From the NCBI GenBank assembly GCA_046048875.1, contig JBJOFG010000015.1, forward strand, positions 62,001 through 126,000: 64,000 nt of DNA, given 5' to 3'. The translations under genes and the position numbers were made by a program. This DNA comes from CAIZGX01 sp046048875. GTDB lineage: Bacteria > Bacteroidota > Bacteroidia > Flavobacteriales_D > Sanyastnellaceae. Of this stretch, positions 50,452 to 59,049 are shown one piece after another. Within the stretch, counting starts at the first letter, position 1. The number at the start of each line of letters is the position of its first letter. The notes beneath the pieces are model-generated. The model was not told the origin of the DNA, made no database searches, and saw only the letters and a list, made by a program, of their open reading frames with translations.

Positions 50452-51732
50452 TTATCTCAAAATACTCTTTCCAGGGTAGAACGCCATCTTGCCAAGCTCT
50501 TCTTCAATGCGAAGCAACTGATTGTACTTTGCAATCCGGTCTGAACGCGAAGCTGAACCCGTTTTAATCTGACCTGTATTCAATGCTACCGCTAGATCTG
50601 CTATAGTGGTGTCTTCGGTTTCTCCACTTCTATGAGACATAACAGAAGTATACCCCGCACGGTGAGCCATATTCACAGCATCAATGGTTTCTGTGAGTGA
50701 TCCAATTTGATTCACCTTCACCAAAATACTATTCGCAATTCCTTCTTCAATTCCGCGTGAAAGGCGATTCACATTGGTTACAAATAAATCATCCCCAACC
50801 AATTGTGTGCTGTCACCCAATTTCTCTGTCATTAATTTCCATCCATCCCAATCGTCTTCAGAACATCCGTCTTCAATTGATACAATCGGATAACGTTTGC
50901 ACCAATCGGCCCAATAGTCGACCATTTGAGAACTGGTTAAGTTTTCACCGGTTGACTCTATGTGGTAAAGTTTTGTTTCTGGATTGTAGAATTCCGTTGA
51001 AGCACAATCTAATCCCAACATAATGTCTTCGCCAGCTTTGTATCCTGAAGCTTCAATCGCTTGCATGATTGTTTGAAGCGCTTCTTCATTGCTATTGAAG
51101 TTCGGAGCAAATCCACCTTCATCACCAACGTTCGTCATGTGACCTTGTTTTTTCAACACGGCCTTCAAGTGATGAAATACTTCAGCTCCCATGCGCAAGG
51201 CTTGACTGAACGTCTCAGCACCCACAGGTAGAATCATAAATTCTTGAACGTCTACTTTATTATCAGCATGTGCACCACCGTTAATGATGTTCATCATAGG
51301 AACAGGCAATGTGTTCGCACTTACTCCTCCAATGTATCTGTATAAGCTTAATCCAGAAGTTTCTGCCGCTGCCTTTGCAACCGCCAAGGAAACACCTAAA
51401 ATTGCATTTGCACCGAGAACACTTTTGTTGTCTGTTCCATCGATACCACACATGGCCATATCGATTAAATTTTGCTCGAAAATTGAGGCGCCTTCTAATT
51501 CTTTATTCAAAACCTCATTTACATTCTGAACAGCGCGCATAACACCTTTACCCAGGTATTGCGTTTTATCTCCATCGCGAAGCTCCACAGCTTCGTGCAT
51601 TCCAGTACTTGCTCCTGAAGGAACAGCGGCACGACCAACAGTACCTTGGTCTGTAATGACATCAACTTCAATTGTTGGATTACCTCTCGAATCGAGGATT
51701 TGTCTTGCATGAATATGCGCAATGTTTGCCAT
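50452..51732 (-). CDS. eno: enolase (phosphopyruvate hydratase)
   Basis: The 426-residue glycolytic enzyme converts 2-phosphoglycerate to phosphoenolpyruvate. Signature regions are SGASTGMHEAVELRDGD near residue 40, NVGDEGGFAPN near 205, VSIEDGCSEDDWDGW and LVGDDLFVTN near 285-315, and the enolase signature MSHRSGETEDTTIADLAV near 365. The metal-binding Asp/Glu residues and the catalytic Lys (LVKVNQIGS) are present. It has its own promoter box (TATCTTTG) and a strong terminator, so it is a single-gene unit. Confidence 0.97.
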   Translation of the reverse strand: MANIAHIHARQILDSRGNPTIEVDVITDQGTVGRAAVPSGASTGMHEAVELRDGDKTQYLGKGVMRAVQNVNEVLNKELEGASIFEQNLIDMAMCGIDGTDNKSVLGANAILGVSLAVAKAAAETSGLSLYRYIGGVSANTLPVPMMNIINGGAHADNKVDVQEFMILPVGAETFSQALRMGAEVFHHLKAVLKKQGHMTNVGDEGGFAPNFNSNEEALQTIMQAIEASGYKAGEDIMLGLDCASTEFYNPETKLYHIESTGENLTSSQMVDYWADWCKRYPIVSIEDGCSEDDWDGWKLMTEKLGDSTQLVGDDLFVTNVNRLSRGIEEGIANSILVKVNQIGSLTETIDAVNMAHRAGYTSVMSHRSGETEDTTIADLAVALNTGQIKTGSASRSDRIAKYNQLLRIEEELGKMAFYPGKSILR

Positions 51733-51750
51733 AAAAATTTGTATTTAGAG

Positions 51751-51758
51751 CAAAGATA
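51751..51758 (-). promoter_or_regulatory. -7 box (TATCTTTG) of eno
   Basis: Full TAnnTTTG match on the minus strand, 18 nt before the eno start codon at 51732. Confidence 0.5.
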
Positions 51759-51775
51759 AACAAGACGCCCGAATT

Positions 51776-51800
51776 ACTTAGTGTATTTTTTACACTAAGT
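51776..51800 (-). terminator. hairpin between rluF and eno
   Basis: Perfect 10-bp stem ACTTAGTGTA/TACACTAAGT with a TTTTT loop, one base after the rluF stop codon. There is no U-run after the stem, so it may be a weak or Rho-dependent end rather than a classical terminator. Confidence 0.5.
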
Positions 51801-51801
51801 T

Positions 51802-52749
51802 CTACCGCCCGCTTCTTTTCGCACCACCGCGACTGCTCTTTCCTGAGTTCCCACGACTGCTGCTTCCTTTGCTTGGACCGTTTCGAAAGGTTCTTTCACC
51901 TGGCTTTGCATGAGACTTACTGCCTGCCTTAAAACGTGGTTTAGAGGAAGACGAAGAAGACGGACTCGAAGCCGTTCTCGGTTTTGATCTAGGCTTTTGC
52001 TTCGGCTTCTCTGGACCTGCTGAAACTTTCTTCTCTGGAGCTTCCGACTTTGATTTCTCCAAATACTTGTTGAGTAGTGTCATCTCATCTTCTTCCAAAC
52101 TTCTGAACTCGCCCAAGGGAAGTCCTTGCAAACCTATGTGCATGATACGCGTTCGCTCTAACTTCGTAACGTTATATCCAAAGTGTTCACACATTCTTCG
52201 AATTTGTCTGTTCAAACCTTGAATTAAAACAATTCGAAATACAAATGGCGTTTCAACAATGACCTTACATCTTCTCGTTTGAACTCCCAAAATCGGAACA
52301 CCCTGACTCATCTTTTCAGCGAAGTCAGGAAACAACGGACGATCGACCGTTACCACATATTCCTTTTCATTTTTATTTCCAGCACGAAGCACTTTATTCA
52401 CCAAATCCCCTTGATTGGTCAAAAGAATTAATCCTTGAGAGTCCTTATCTAACCTTCCTATTGGAAATATACGTTCACTGTAATTGATATAGTCAACAAT
52501 GTTATTTTTCTCCATCTTATCTGTCGTAGAGACAACACCGATTGGCTTGTTGAAAGCTAACACCAAGGCTTGCTTTTCTTCCATTCGATCGAGATCACGT
52601 CCGTTCACTTTTACGCGATCACCCGGACGAACCTCAGCACCTAATCCCACCTTCTTTCCATTGATTGTAACGACACCACGTTCAATAAACTTGTCTGCCT
52701 CTCTTCTGCTACAAAGTCCTGATTCGCTTATGAATTTGTTTACACGCAT
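51802..52749 (-). CDS. rluF: 23S rRNA pseudouridine synthase RluF-like, with basic tail
   Basis: The 315-residue protein has an N-terminal S4 RNA-binding domain (MRVNKFISESGLCSRREADKFI) and a RsuA/RluB-type catalytic domain with the Asp in PIGRLDKDSQGLILLTN. Further motifs, LRAGNKNEKEYVVTVD, GVPILGVQT, GLNRQIRRMCEHFGYNVTKLERTRIM, closely match RluF, which modifies U2604 of 23S rRNA in E. coli. After residue ~235 a ~80-residue low-complexity tail rich in Lys, Arg, Pro and Ser is added (PKQKPRSKPR, SSSSSSKPRFK). Such tails occur in Bacteroidota and may aid RNA binding. Confidence 0.85.
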   Translation of the reverse strand: MRVNKFISESGLCSRREADKFIERGVVTINGKKVGLGAEVRPGDRVKVNGRDLDRMEEKQALVLAFNKPIGVVSTTDKMEKNNIVDYINYSERIFPIGRLDKDSQGLILLTNQGDLVNKVLRAGNKNEKEYVVTVDRPLFPDFAEKMSQGVPILGVQTRRCKVIVETPFVFRIVLIQGLNRQIRRMCEHFGYNVTKLERTRIMHIGLQGLPLGEFRSLEEDEMTLLNKYLEKSKSEAPEKKVSAGPEKPKQKPRSKPRTASSPSSSSSSKPRFKAGSKSHAKPGERTFRNGPSKGSSSRGNSGKSSRGGAKRSGR

Positions 52750-52842
52750 GGGTTCTGATTAGGAAGCGAAGTTAGTTATGGCATAAACAAATTCGCCGCT
52801 TTCCTTTTCTTTTCTTAATTTTAGCCTTTTAGAACCTACCCT

Positions 52843-53586
52843 ATGCCAGCACTAAGCGAAAGAAAGATTGTCGAAGTTTGTTACGCCCCAAGTCATTTCC
52901 CATTGTACAACAACGGGTTCGATATTGTGGTTGTTATTGATGTGCTGCGCGCCACTAGCGCCATTACGACTGGATTGCATTGCGGTATAAAAGAAATCAT
53001 ACCCATTAACTCCGTTGAAAAAGCAGTCGATTATAAATCGAAAGGTTATATTACTGCAGCAGAAAGAGACGGTCAAGTGGTGGAAGGCTTCGACTTCGGA
53101 AACTCTCCATACGCCTTCATGAATCCAGATTTAGTTGGAAAAACAGTTGTTCTTACAACTACTAACGGAACCAACGCCATAGAAGTCGCAAAAGAAAAAA
53201 GCACCGTTGTTATTGGTTGTCTGAACAACCTAACTTACCTCAGCAATTGGCTCATTGAGCAAAATAAAAATGTGCTCGTTCTTGCTTCAGGATGGAAAGA
53301 GAAGATGAATCTGGAAGACACTATTTGCGCTGGCGCAATCGCCGATATACTTCTTGAAAGTAGAAAATTTGTCTCGAACGAAGACAGCACCATCTCTGCC
53401 AAGTTCCTGTATCGTTCAGCTCGCGACAATTTCTACAGCTTTCTACGCGCAAGCTCCCATAGAAAGCGTCTTATGAAATTAAAGATTCAAAAAGATGTGA
53501 AGTATTGTTTAACGCTCGACACGGTTCCTTGCATTCCAATTCTGCGCGATGGAAAATTGGTTAAACTGGAAATCGACAACGCTTAA
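52843..53586 (+). CDS. comB: 2-phosphosulfolactate phosphatase (ComB family)
   Basis: The 247-residue protein contains VVVIDVLRATSAITTGLHCG (near residue 28), AAERDGQVVEGFDFGNSP and TTTNGTNAI, the signatures of ComB, which dephosphorylates 2-phosphosulfolactate during coenzyme M or sulfolactate formation. Bacteria without coenzyme M keep ComB homologs with unclear physiological substrate. It begins 5' of the P1-nuclease/PLC-like gene, 9 bp apart. TAATTTTA at 52816-52823 may be the -7 box (7 of 8 bases). It is divergent from rluF. Confidence 0.85.
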   Translation: MPALSERKIVEVCYAPSHFPLYNNGFDIVVVIDVLRATSAITTGLHCGIKEIIPINSVEKAVDYKSKGYITAAERDGQVVEGFDFGNSPYAFMNPDLVGKTVVLTTTNGTNAIEVAKEKSTVVIGCLNNLTYLSNWLIEQNKNVLVLASGWKEKMNLEDTICAGAIADILLESRKFVSNEDSTISAKFLYRSARDNFYSFLRASSHRKRLMKLKIQKDVKYCLTLDTVPCIPILRDGKLVKLEIDNA

Positions 53587-53595
53587 ATCTACCTC

Positions 53596-54576
53596 ATGAA
53601 AACAAAGACCTATCTCTTCTTGGTACTTTGTTTTCCTTCGCAAATTTTCGCGATAGAACCTGAGCCTCACTTCTGCCTTGATTGGGGATTCTTCGGACAT
53701 AAGAAAATTAACGAGCTTGCCATTTATACGCTTCCGCCAGAACTTTTCGGTTTCTACAAATACAACATGAACTACTTGATTGACCACAGCGTTGATCCTG
53801 ATAAAAGAAGATATAGCGTTAAAGGCGAGGCAGAATGCCACTTTCTTGATGTCGATCGGTACGTGAACGACTCAACATTCTCACCTTTCGAAAATTTACC
53901 CGAACGTTGGAACGATGCTGTCACGAAATTCGGAGAAGACAGCTTAAGAGCGCATGGCATCGTACCTTGGAATCTGTATTTCATCTACATAAAATTGGTA
54001 AAAGCATTCGAGGAAAAAGACGTCAATAAAGTGCTCCGTCTTTCTGCGGAAATAGGCCATTACGTGGGAGATGTTCACGTACCGCTTCACTCCACTTCCA
54101 ACTACAACGGACAAAAAACCAATCAAAAAGGTATCCACGGATTTTGGGAAAGCCGAATTCCAGAAATTCAATTTCCACAATATGATTTCTTTGTTGGACA
54201 AGCTCAATACATCTCAGCGCCTCAACACTTCATTTGGGAAAGACTGAAAGAAAGCTACGCTTGTGTAGATTCCGTTTTGAAATTTGAATCACAACTCACA
54301 GCACAATTCCCTTCAGATAGAAAATATGCTTTCGAAGTCCGCAACAATATTGAAGTCAGGACATACTCCAAAGAATTCTCTGAGGCATACAGTAGACTTC
54401 TAAACGGACAGATTGAACGAAGAATGCGTTCAGCTGTTTACTCATTAGGTAGCTTGTGGTTAAGCGCTTGGTCAGATGCCGGTCAACCAAAATTAGACGA
54501 TTGGTATTGGAAGGAAGAAGAAACCACAGATGCACCTGCAGAACACGAAACCAGAAAGATTCGAGAACACGAATAA
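53596..54576 (+). CDS. secreted zinc-dependent phospholipase C / P1 nuclease-like protein
   Basis: The 326-residue protein has a signal peptide (MKTKTYLFLVLCFPSQIFA) and a trinuclear-zinc fold typical for S1/P1 nucleases and bacterial phospholipase C. Candidate ligands are W30/H35 in CLDWGFFGHKKIN (near residues 28-40), LIDHSVDPD, ECHFLDVDRY, HYVGDVHVPLHSTSNYNGQ and HGFWES. It may degrade extracellular nucleic acids or phospholipids. The C-terminus (residues ~305-326) is acidic/basic low complexity. It follows comB by 9 bp and overlaps nothing; the aldehyde dehydrogenase gene starts 7 bp after its stop, so a three-gene operon is likely. Confidence 0.75.
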   Translation: MKTKTYLFLVLCFPSQIFAIEPEPHFCLDWGFFGHKKINELAIYTLPPELFGFYKYNMNYLIDHSVDPDKRRYSVKGEAECHFLDVDRYVNDSTFSPFENLPERWNDAVTKFGEDSLRAHGIVPWNLYFIYIKLVKAFEEKDVNKVLRLSAEIGHYVGDVHVPLHSTSNYNGQKTNQKGIHGFWESRIPEIQFPQYDFFVGQAQYISAPQHFIWERLKESYACVDSVLKFESQLTAQFPSDRKYAFEVRNNIEVRTYSKEFSEAYSRLLNGQIERRMRSAVYSLGSLWLSAWSDAGQPKLDDWYWKEEETTDAPAEHETRKIREHE

Positions 54577-54583
54577 GAATATT

Positions 54584-55978
54584 ATGTTGAAGTCAGAGAT
54601 TTTCGAGCAACAGAAAAAGCACGCTTTGCTCTTTAAAAACAGCACAGCGCAAGAGCGCACTGAAGTGCTTAATCGATTTGAAAAAGGATTGCTCAAACAC
54701 GAAGAAGCGTTGACGAAAGCCTTGACGATTGATTTAAACAAGCACGCCTTCGAGTCATCTATCATGGAGTTCTCACTCATCTTCGCTGAATTAAAAGCGG
54801 TTCGAAAAGAACTTCATGAATGGATCTCCCCCATTCGTCCAGGAATCAATTGGGCCAATCCTTTGGCTTCAAATAAAATTCATGTTGAGTCGAAGGGCGT
54901 TTGCCTCATTCTTTCGCCCTGGAACTACCCCGTTCAATTGACACTTACGCCTTTGATCTCATGTCTTGCGGCAGGAAACACAGCTGTCATTAAACCTTCC
55001 GAATTCACTCCAGCCGTAAGTGAAGCTATCAAAGCTTTTGTGGAAGACACTTTCCTTCCGAAGGAAGTAACAGTGGTTCTTGGCGACGGAAACGTTGCTG
55101 CGCATTTGACGGACCTTCCCTTCAACCATATTTTCTTTACAGGCTCTCCCGCAGTTGGAAAATTAGTGATGGCTGCAGCTGCTAAAAACTTGACAAGCGT
55201 AACACTTGAATTGGGAGGAAAGTCACCTGTTGTGGTTGGAAAGAATTACGATTTGGAAGACGCTGCAAAGAAGATCTTATGGGGAAAATACACGAATGCC
55301 GGCCAGACGTGTATAGCACCAGATTACGTGCTAATTCCCAAAGGGAAAACAAAAGAATTCGTTCAACACCTTCAAAAGCATTACCACTCCAACTACACGA
55401 ATAATGGGGAATTGAATTCCGATGAAGTGGTTTGTATCGTTTCGGAAAAACATTTTACTCGTTTGAATGCAATGGTTGAAGAAATTAGTCAGGCCGGAGG
55501 CGAAATTTTATTCGAAGGCGCACATAAACCCACCGAACGACTATTCGGTTTAACGGTGGTAGGGAATGTTTCGAAGGAAACCAAAGTGTTTCAGGAAGAA
55601 ATATTCGGACCTATACTTCCTGTATTTGAATACGAGACAACTGAAGAAGCGGTTGACTTCATTCGCAATAAAGAAAAACCATTGGCGCTTTACGTTTTTT
55701 CGAACAGCAGAAGCGAAACCAAATTCATCACTCGAAACACATGGTCTGGTGGAGTAACCATTAACGATGTGTTTCTTCACATTAGCGATGTGCGAATGCC
55801 TTTCGGTGGAAGTAATTTTTCTGGAATGGGTTATTCACATGGCTACCACGGATTTCTTGAATTCTGTCATTTGAAATCAGAAGTACATGTGAGTCGAATT
55901 TTCAATTCCACTTCACTCATTTACCCACCATATAAAGGCAAGGAGTGGTTGGCAAAAATTCTTCGTCGATTTATGTAA
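54584..55978 (+). CDS. aldehyde dehydrogenase (NAD(P)+), fatty-aldehyde type
   Basis: The 464-residue protein starts with MLKSEIFEQQ at 54584; the frame upstream (from 54530) overlaps the previous gene. Motifs: LSPWNYPVQLTLTPLI (substrate channel), KPSEFTP (NAD site), TGSPAVGKLV, catalytic Glu in VTLELGGKSP and nucleophile Cys in NAGQTCIAPDYVL. The C-terminal hydrophobic end (YPPYKGKEWLAKILRRFM) resembles class 3 fatty-aldehyde dehydrogenases, and no C-terminal membrane anchor is visible. It oxidises medium or long-chain aldehydes to acids. The stop codon abuts that of the convergent DUF1295 gene. Confidence 0.92.
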   Translation: MLKSEIFEQQKKHALLFKNSTAQERTEVLNRFEKGLLKHEEALTKALTIDLNKHAFESSIMEFSLIFAELKAVRKELHEWISPIRPGINWANPLASNKIHVESKGVCLILSPWNYPVQLTLTPLISCLAAGNTAVIKPSEFTPAVSEAIKAFVEDTFLPKEVTVVLGDGNVAAHLTDLPFNHIFFTGSPAVGKLVMAAAAKNLTSVTLELGGKSPVVVGKNYDLEDAAKKILWGKYTNAGQTCIAPDYVLIPKGKTKEFVQHLQKHYHSNYTNNGELNSDEVVCIVSEKHFTRLNAMVEEISQAGGEILFEGAHKPTERLFGLTVVGNVSKETKVFQEEIFGPILPVFEYETTEEAVDFIRNKEKPLALYVFSNSRSETKFITRNTWSGGVTINDVFLHISDVRMPFGGSNFSGMGYSHGYHGFLEFCHLKSEVHVSRIFNSTSLIYPPYKGKEWLAKILRRFM

Positions 55979-56896
55979 TTACCAAAACTTAGGTAAGAAC
56001 CTTGGTGTGCTCTTGATGTAGTCCTTGTACGAATCGTATTTCGAATTTGAAATACCTTCACTGAAGTCCGCGCTTCCTTGGAACAATAAGACAAGGAGAA
56101 CGGCTCCTACTAAACTTCCGTTCAACCAATTTCCACTTCCGCTTCCACTGAAGAAGAAGAAGGTGATCCAAATGGCTTGTTCGCAGGCGTAGTTTGGATG
56201 GCGCATCAACTTCCAAAGTCCAGTATGTACAAAACCTCTTGAGTACGGAAGTTCGTTGTTGTTTCCGGCTTTTATTCGTCTATGTTTTTCATTCTGAAAA
56301 TTCCATTGCTGCTGATCCGCCATGGTTTCAACAATTAAAAAGAAAATCAAAATCGATGCTATTACATAATCTGTTGTTCTTAAAGGAGCCATTACGTTTT
56401 TGTGGGCATAGATCGCAGGAACGGTAATTAACCAAATCAAAATATTCTGGTAGAATGAAATGAAAAACAAATTGAACAAAGTCCATTTCCAACGAGCATT
56501 GAACATAGGCATCTTGCGAAGCACTTCCCAACGGTAATCTTCTTCCCCACTCCAGAACTTCCATGAATAGGCTCCTCTTCTTGAAAAATTATACGTCAAT
56601 CGAGCGCCCCATAGGGTAACTAAAATCGCCATTAAAACAAAACGCGGATGATAGTTTGTGATATGAGCATATTCCCAAACATAGATGATCGGAACTACGC
56701 TCCAAATCTTATCGACCTGACTGCAATTACCTGTTAATTCAGCCAATACAAAACACAAGGTGGCAACTACCAAAGCTGAACCTCCTACAACTTTAATCAG
56801 ATGCCATTGCATTTCGGTTAAACTCGGATCTAGATAGTAGGCAACCAAAGGCAGTCCGACCAAAGCAAGAATTAAGAGGATGATTGTTTTAAGCAT
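55979..56896 (-). CDS. DUF1295/steroid 5-α-reductase-like membrane protein
   Basis: The ~305-residue protein (start MLKTIILLI at 56896; an ATG at 56917 is also possible) has seven or eight hydrophobic helices. The C-terminal motif MRHPNYACEQAIW with KYDSYKDYIKSTPRF is the DUF1295 signature, a family close to steroid reductases and isoprenylcysteine methyltransferases. It may bind NADPH at the membrane and reduce a lipid, but this is not demonstrated. It stands alone on the minus strand, upstream of the GldI-like gene by a small gap. Confidence 0.75.
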   Translation of the reverse strand: MLKTIILLILALVGLPLVAYYLDPSLTEMQWHLIKVVGGSALVVATLCFVLAELTGNCSQVDKIWSVVPIIYVWEYAHITNYHPRFVLMAILVTLWGARLTYNFSRRGAYSWKFWSGEEDYRWEVLRKMPMFNARWKWTLFNLFFISFYQNILIWLITVPAIYAHKNVMAPLRTTDYVIASILIFFLIVETMADQQQWNFQNEKHRRIKAGNNNELPYSRGFVHTGLWKLMRHPNYACEQAIWITFFFFSGSGSGNWLNGSLVGAVLLVLLFQGSADFSEGISNSKYDSYKDYIKSTPRFLPKFW

Positions 56897-56955
56897 AATT
56901 GCGTTTTCTATGTTCACGATGAAGATAGAAAAACCTCCTTAAAACACCAACGTTG

Positions 56956-57480
56956 TTATTGAATTTCCACCAAACGGATATCGTATACCACAGCGGCGTT
57001 CATGGGAATTTTTCCTTCGCCAGTTAATCCGAATGCGCGATAAGATGGAAGAACAAACTTGGCACGATCACCCGCTTTCAACAAGAGCATGGCTTCATGT
57101 AAACCACTTTCGACATTGTCGTGCCCAACTTTCACAGGAACTTTTTCACCGGGTTTGCTCTTGTAAACAACTGTTCCATCCAACAAAGAAACTTCATACT
57201 CAACCATTGCAATCTGCTCAGACTTCACAAAATCTCCTGCACCTTGTTCATAGATCCAATAGTGAATACCCGTTCCTGTAATGGTTGTGGGCCATTGTTT
57301 ATCGGTTACAAACTTTTGAATGCGCTCTTTCTCCTGCGCGTGAAAATTTCTATTCTGCGCAATGAGCATCGAATCTATTTGCGCCTGTGTCATTTGTTGA
57401 ACAGTCTTCTTGTCTTGCGAGCAACTGTCGCAGCTCATGAGTATAGCCGCGAAGGCAAAAACGAGGTAGGCGTATTTCAT
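56956..57480 (-). CDS. FKBP-type prolyl isomerase lipoprotein, GldI-like
   Basis: The 174-residue protein is a lipoprotein (lipobox LMSC, Cys17) with a ~50-residue helical linker (QMTQAQIDSMLIAQNRNFHAQ) and a C-terminal FKBP domain (MVEYEVSLLDGTVVYKS, VESGLHEAMLLLKAGDRAKFVLPS, AAVVYDIRLVEIQ). The size and layout are those of GldI, which is needed for gliding in Flavobacterium johnsoniae and probably folds periplasmic T9SS or gliding proteins. Its start codon overlaps the end of nrnA by one base. The annotation gldI is plausible but not proven, hence the empty symbol. Confidence 0.75.
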   Translation of the reverse strand: MKYAYLVFAFAAILMSCDSCSQDKKTVQQMTQAQIDSMLIAQNRNFHAQEKERIQKFVTDKQWPTTITGTGIHYWIYEQGAGDFVKSEQIAMVEYEVSLLDGTVVYKSKPGEKVPVKVGHDNVESGLHEAMLLLKAGDRAKFVLPSYRAFGLTGEGKIPMNAAVVYDIRLVEIQ

Positions 57481-58505
57481 TAGATTTCTTCTTTTTCCAA
57501 TAACTCAATAAACTTCGCAATCGTATGTTCAAGCGATTCATGCAAGCGCGCGCCAGCAGCATTCTTGTGTCCGCCCCCGTTGAAATGGGCGCGAGCCATT
57601 TGATTCACGTCACGTGTCCCTTTGCTTCTGAAACTGATTCGAACACAATCGTCGTCCTCTCTAAAAAACGCAGCAATCGTAGTTCCTTCAACACTTAAAG
57701 CCATATTCACAAGTCCTTCCGTATCGCCTGATTGCGGATTGAAACTATCTAACTTTTCTTTGGTAATAGCAATGTATGCCGCCTTATGCTTTGGAAGAAT
57801 GGTCATGCATTCTGAAAGCGCATATCCCATTAAACGCAAACGATCCACACGCTGCGAATCCAATACGTTTTCATGAACAACATGAGGCTTCAAACCTTTG
57901 CGCATGAGCCAAGCGGCTATCTCATGTGTTTCAGGACTTACACTTGGAAAACGGAACGACATCGTGTCGGTCATAATTCCGCAATAAATGGCTTGTGCCG
58001 TTGGAACATCTATAAGCTCCAACCAATTCATAGCGCCAGCGAAATGAAAAACCATTTCGCATGTGCTGCAAATACTTGTGTCGGAATAAACTACATCTGG
58101 GAAAGCGGCTGGCTGCTCGTGGTGATCAATTAAGATGAAAGGCTTGTTTCCAACTTGAGCGTCTAACATTTTCTTCACCCCCTCACCTATCCTTCCCAAG
58201 TGGTTATAATCTAAAATAATAATAGCGTCTGATTCTTGGATGCGTTTGGCTGTTTCTTCCGTTTGCTCTTTACAAACCACGACGTATTCATTTCCCGACA
58301 ACCAATTCAAGTAAGAAGGAGCTTGATCTGGAAGTACTATTGTTACTTCCTTCTCTAACTTAACAAGCATTTGGGCCATCGCGCATGAAGATCCAATCGC
58401 ATCGCCATCTGGAGAAATGTGTGTTGAAATCACTATTTTCTTTGCTCCATCGACAATTGCTTTTGCCTTTGCGAGTTCGTCACTATTCAATGTGCATTTT
58501 AACAT
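57480..58505 (-). CDS. nrnA: DHH phosphoesterase NrnA (oligoribonuclease / pAp phosphatase)
   Basis: The 341-residue enzyme has the DHH-type N-terminal domain with VISTHISPDGDAIGSS (metal-binding Asp/His), DYNHLGRIG and LIDHHEQPA, and a C-terminal DHHA1 domain with ARAHFNGGGHKNAAGA. NrnA removes nucleotides from short RNA oligomers and dephosphorylates 3'-phosphoadenosine 5'-phosphate. It is the first gene of an operon with the GldI-like gene. The -7 box TACCTTTG is only 4 nt before its ATG. Confidence 0.93.
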   Translation of the reverse strand: MLKCTLNSDELAKAKAIVDGAKKIVISTHISPDGDAIGSSCAMAQMLVKLEKEVTIVLPDQAPSYLNWLSGNEYVVVCKEQTEETAKRIQESDAIIILDYNHLGRIGEGVKKMLDAQVGNKPFILIDHHEQPAAFPDVVYSDTSICSTCEMVFHFAGAMNWLELIDVPTAQAIYCGIMTDTMSFRFPSVSPETHEIAAWLMRKGLKPHVVHENVLDSQRVDRLRLMGYALSECMTILPKHKAAYIAITKEKLDSFNPQSGDTEGLVNMALSVEGTTIAAFFREDDDCVRISFRSKGTRDVNQMARAHFNGGGHKNAAGARLHESLEHTIAKFIELLEKEEI

Positions 58506-58509
58506 GCTT

Positions 58510-58517
58510 CAAAGGTA
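58510..58517 (-). promoter_or_regulatory. -7 box (TACCTTTG) 4 nt before the nrnA ATG
   Basis: Full TAnnTTTG match on the minus strand. Only AAGC separates it from the ATG at 58505, implying a leaderless transcript. Confidence 0.55.
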
Positions 58518-58551
58518 AGCGGTAATCTATAATTCGTTGTATTTTGGCGAA

Positions 58552-59049
58552 ATGAAATCGGCAATCTTATTCTGTTTCGCAATCTTGTCATTCTCTCTTC
58601 AGGCCTCTGCACCTGTGCTGCATAAATTCTATTTGAGCAACACCAGTATTGAATTCAATGCGCAAAACAGAGCCATTGAAATTACTTCGAAGATCTTCAC
58701 CGACGATTTAGAACACGCTATTGAAGCACAATGTTACCGTTACAATTCCTTGTATCCTCAAACGCCAGAAGTCTTCGAATTGGTTAAGAAATACATCGGT
58801 GAAAAATTAAGTCTTCAAGTAGGTGGAAGAAATGTTGTCCTGAATTTTTTGGGCTACAGTGTTGACAATGACATGACTACTTTGTTTCTCGAAGGAAGTT
58901 ACTTCGACCCGCATCAGGTAATCGTTAACAATACTTTGCTCCTAGAGTTATTTTCAGACCAACAGAATATTGTAGAAGTTCGTTGGAACGGACAGTCGAA
59001 AAGAGAATACTTCACCAAGGAAAAAACTCAATTTCAATTCATACCCTAA
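58552..59049 (+). CDS. secreted DUF6702-like protein
   Basis: The 165-residue protein starts with a signal peptide (MKSAILFCFAILSFSLQAS) from the ATG at 58552; the in-frame ATG at 58537 is less likely. The mature domain is a compact β-rich fold (HKFYLSNTSIEFNAQNRAIEITSKIFTDDLEHAIE), matching the DUF6702 proteins common in Flavobacteriales. Function is unknown. Its stop lies directly before the nth ATG with no gap, so these two, and the gene after nth, are probably transcribed together. Confidence 0.75.
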   Translation: MKSAILFCFAILSFSLQASAPVLHKFYLSNTSIEFNAQNRAIEITSKIFTDDLEHAIEAQCYRYNSLYPQTPEVFELVKKYIGEKLSLQVGGRNVVLNFLGYSVDNDMTTLFLEGSYFDPHQVIVNNTLLLELFSDQQNIVEVRWNGQSKREYFTKEKTQFQFIP

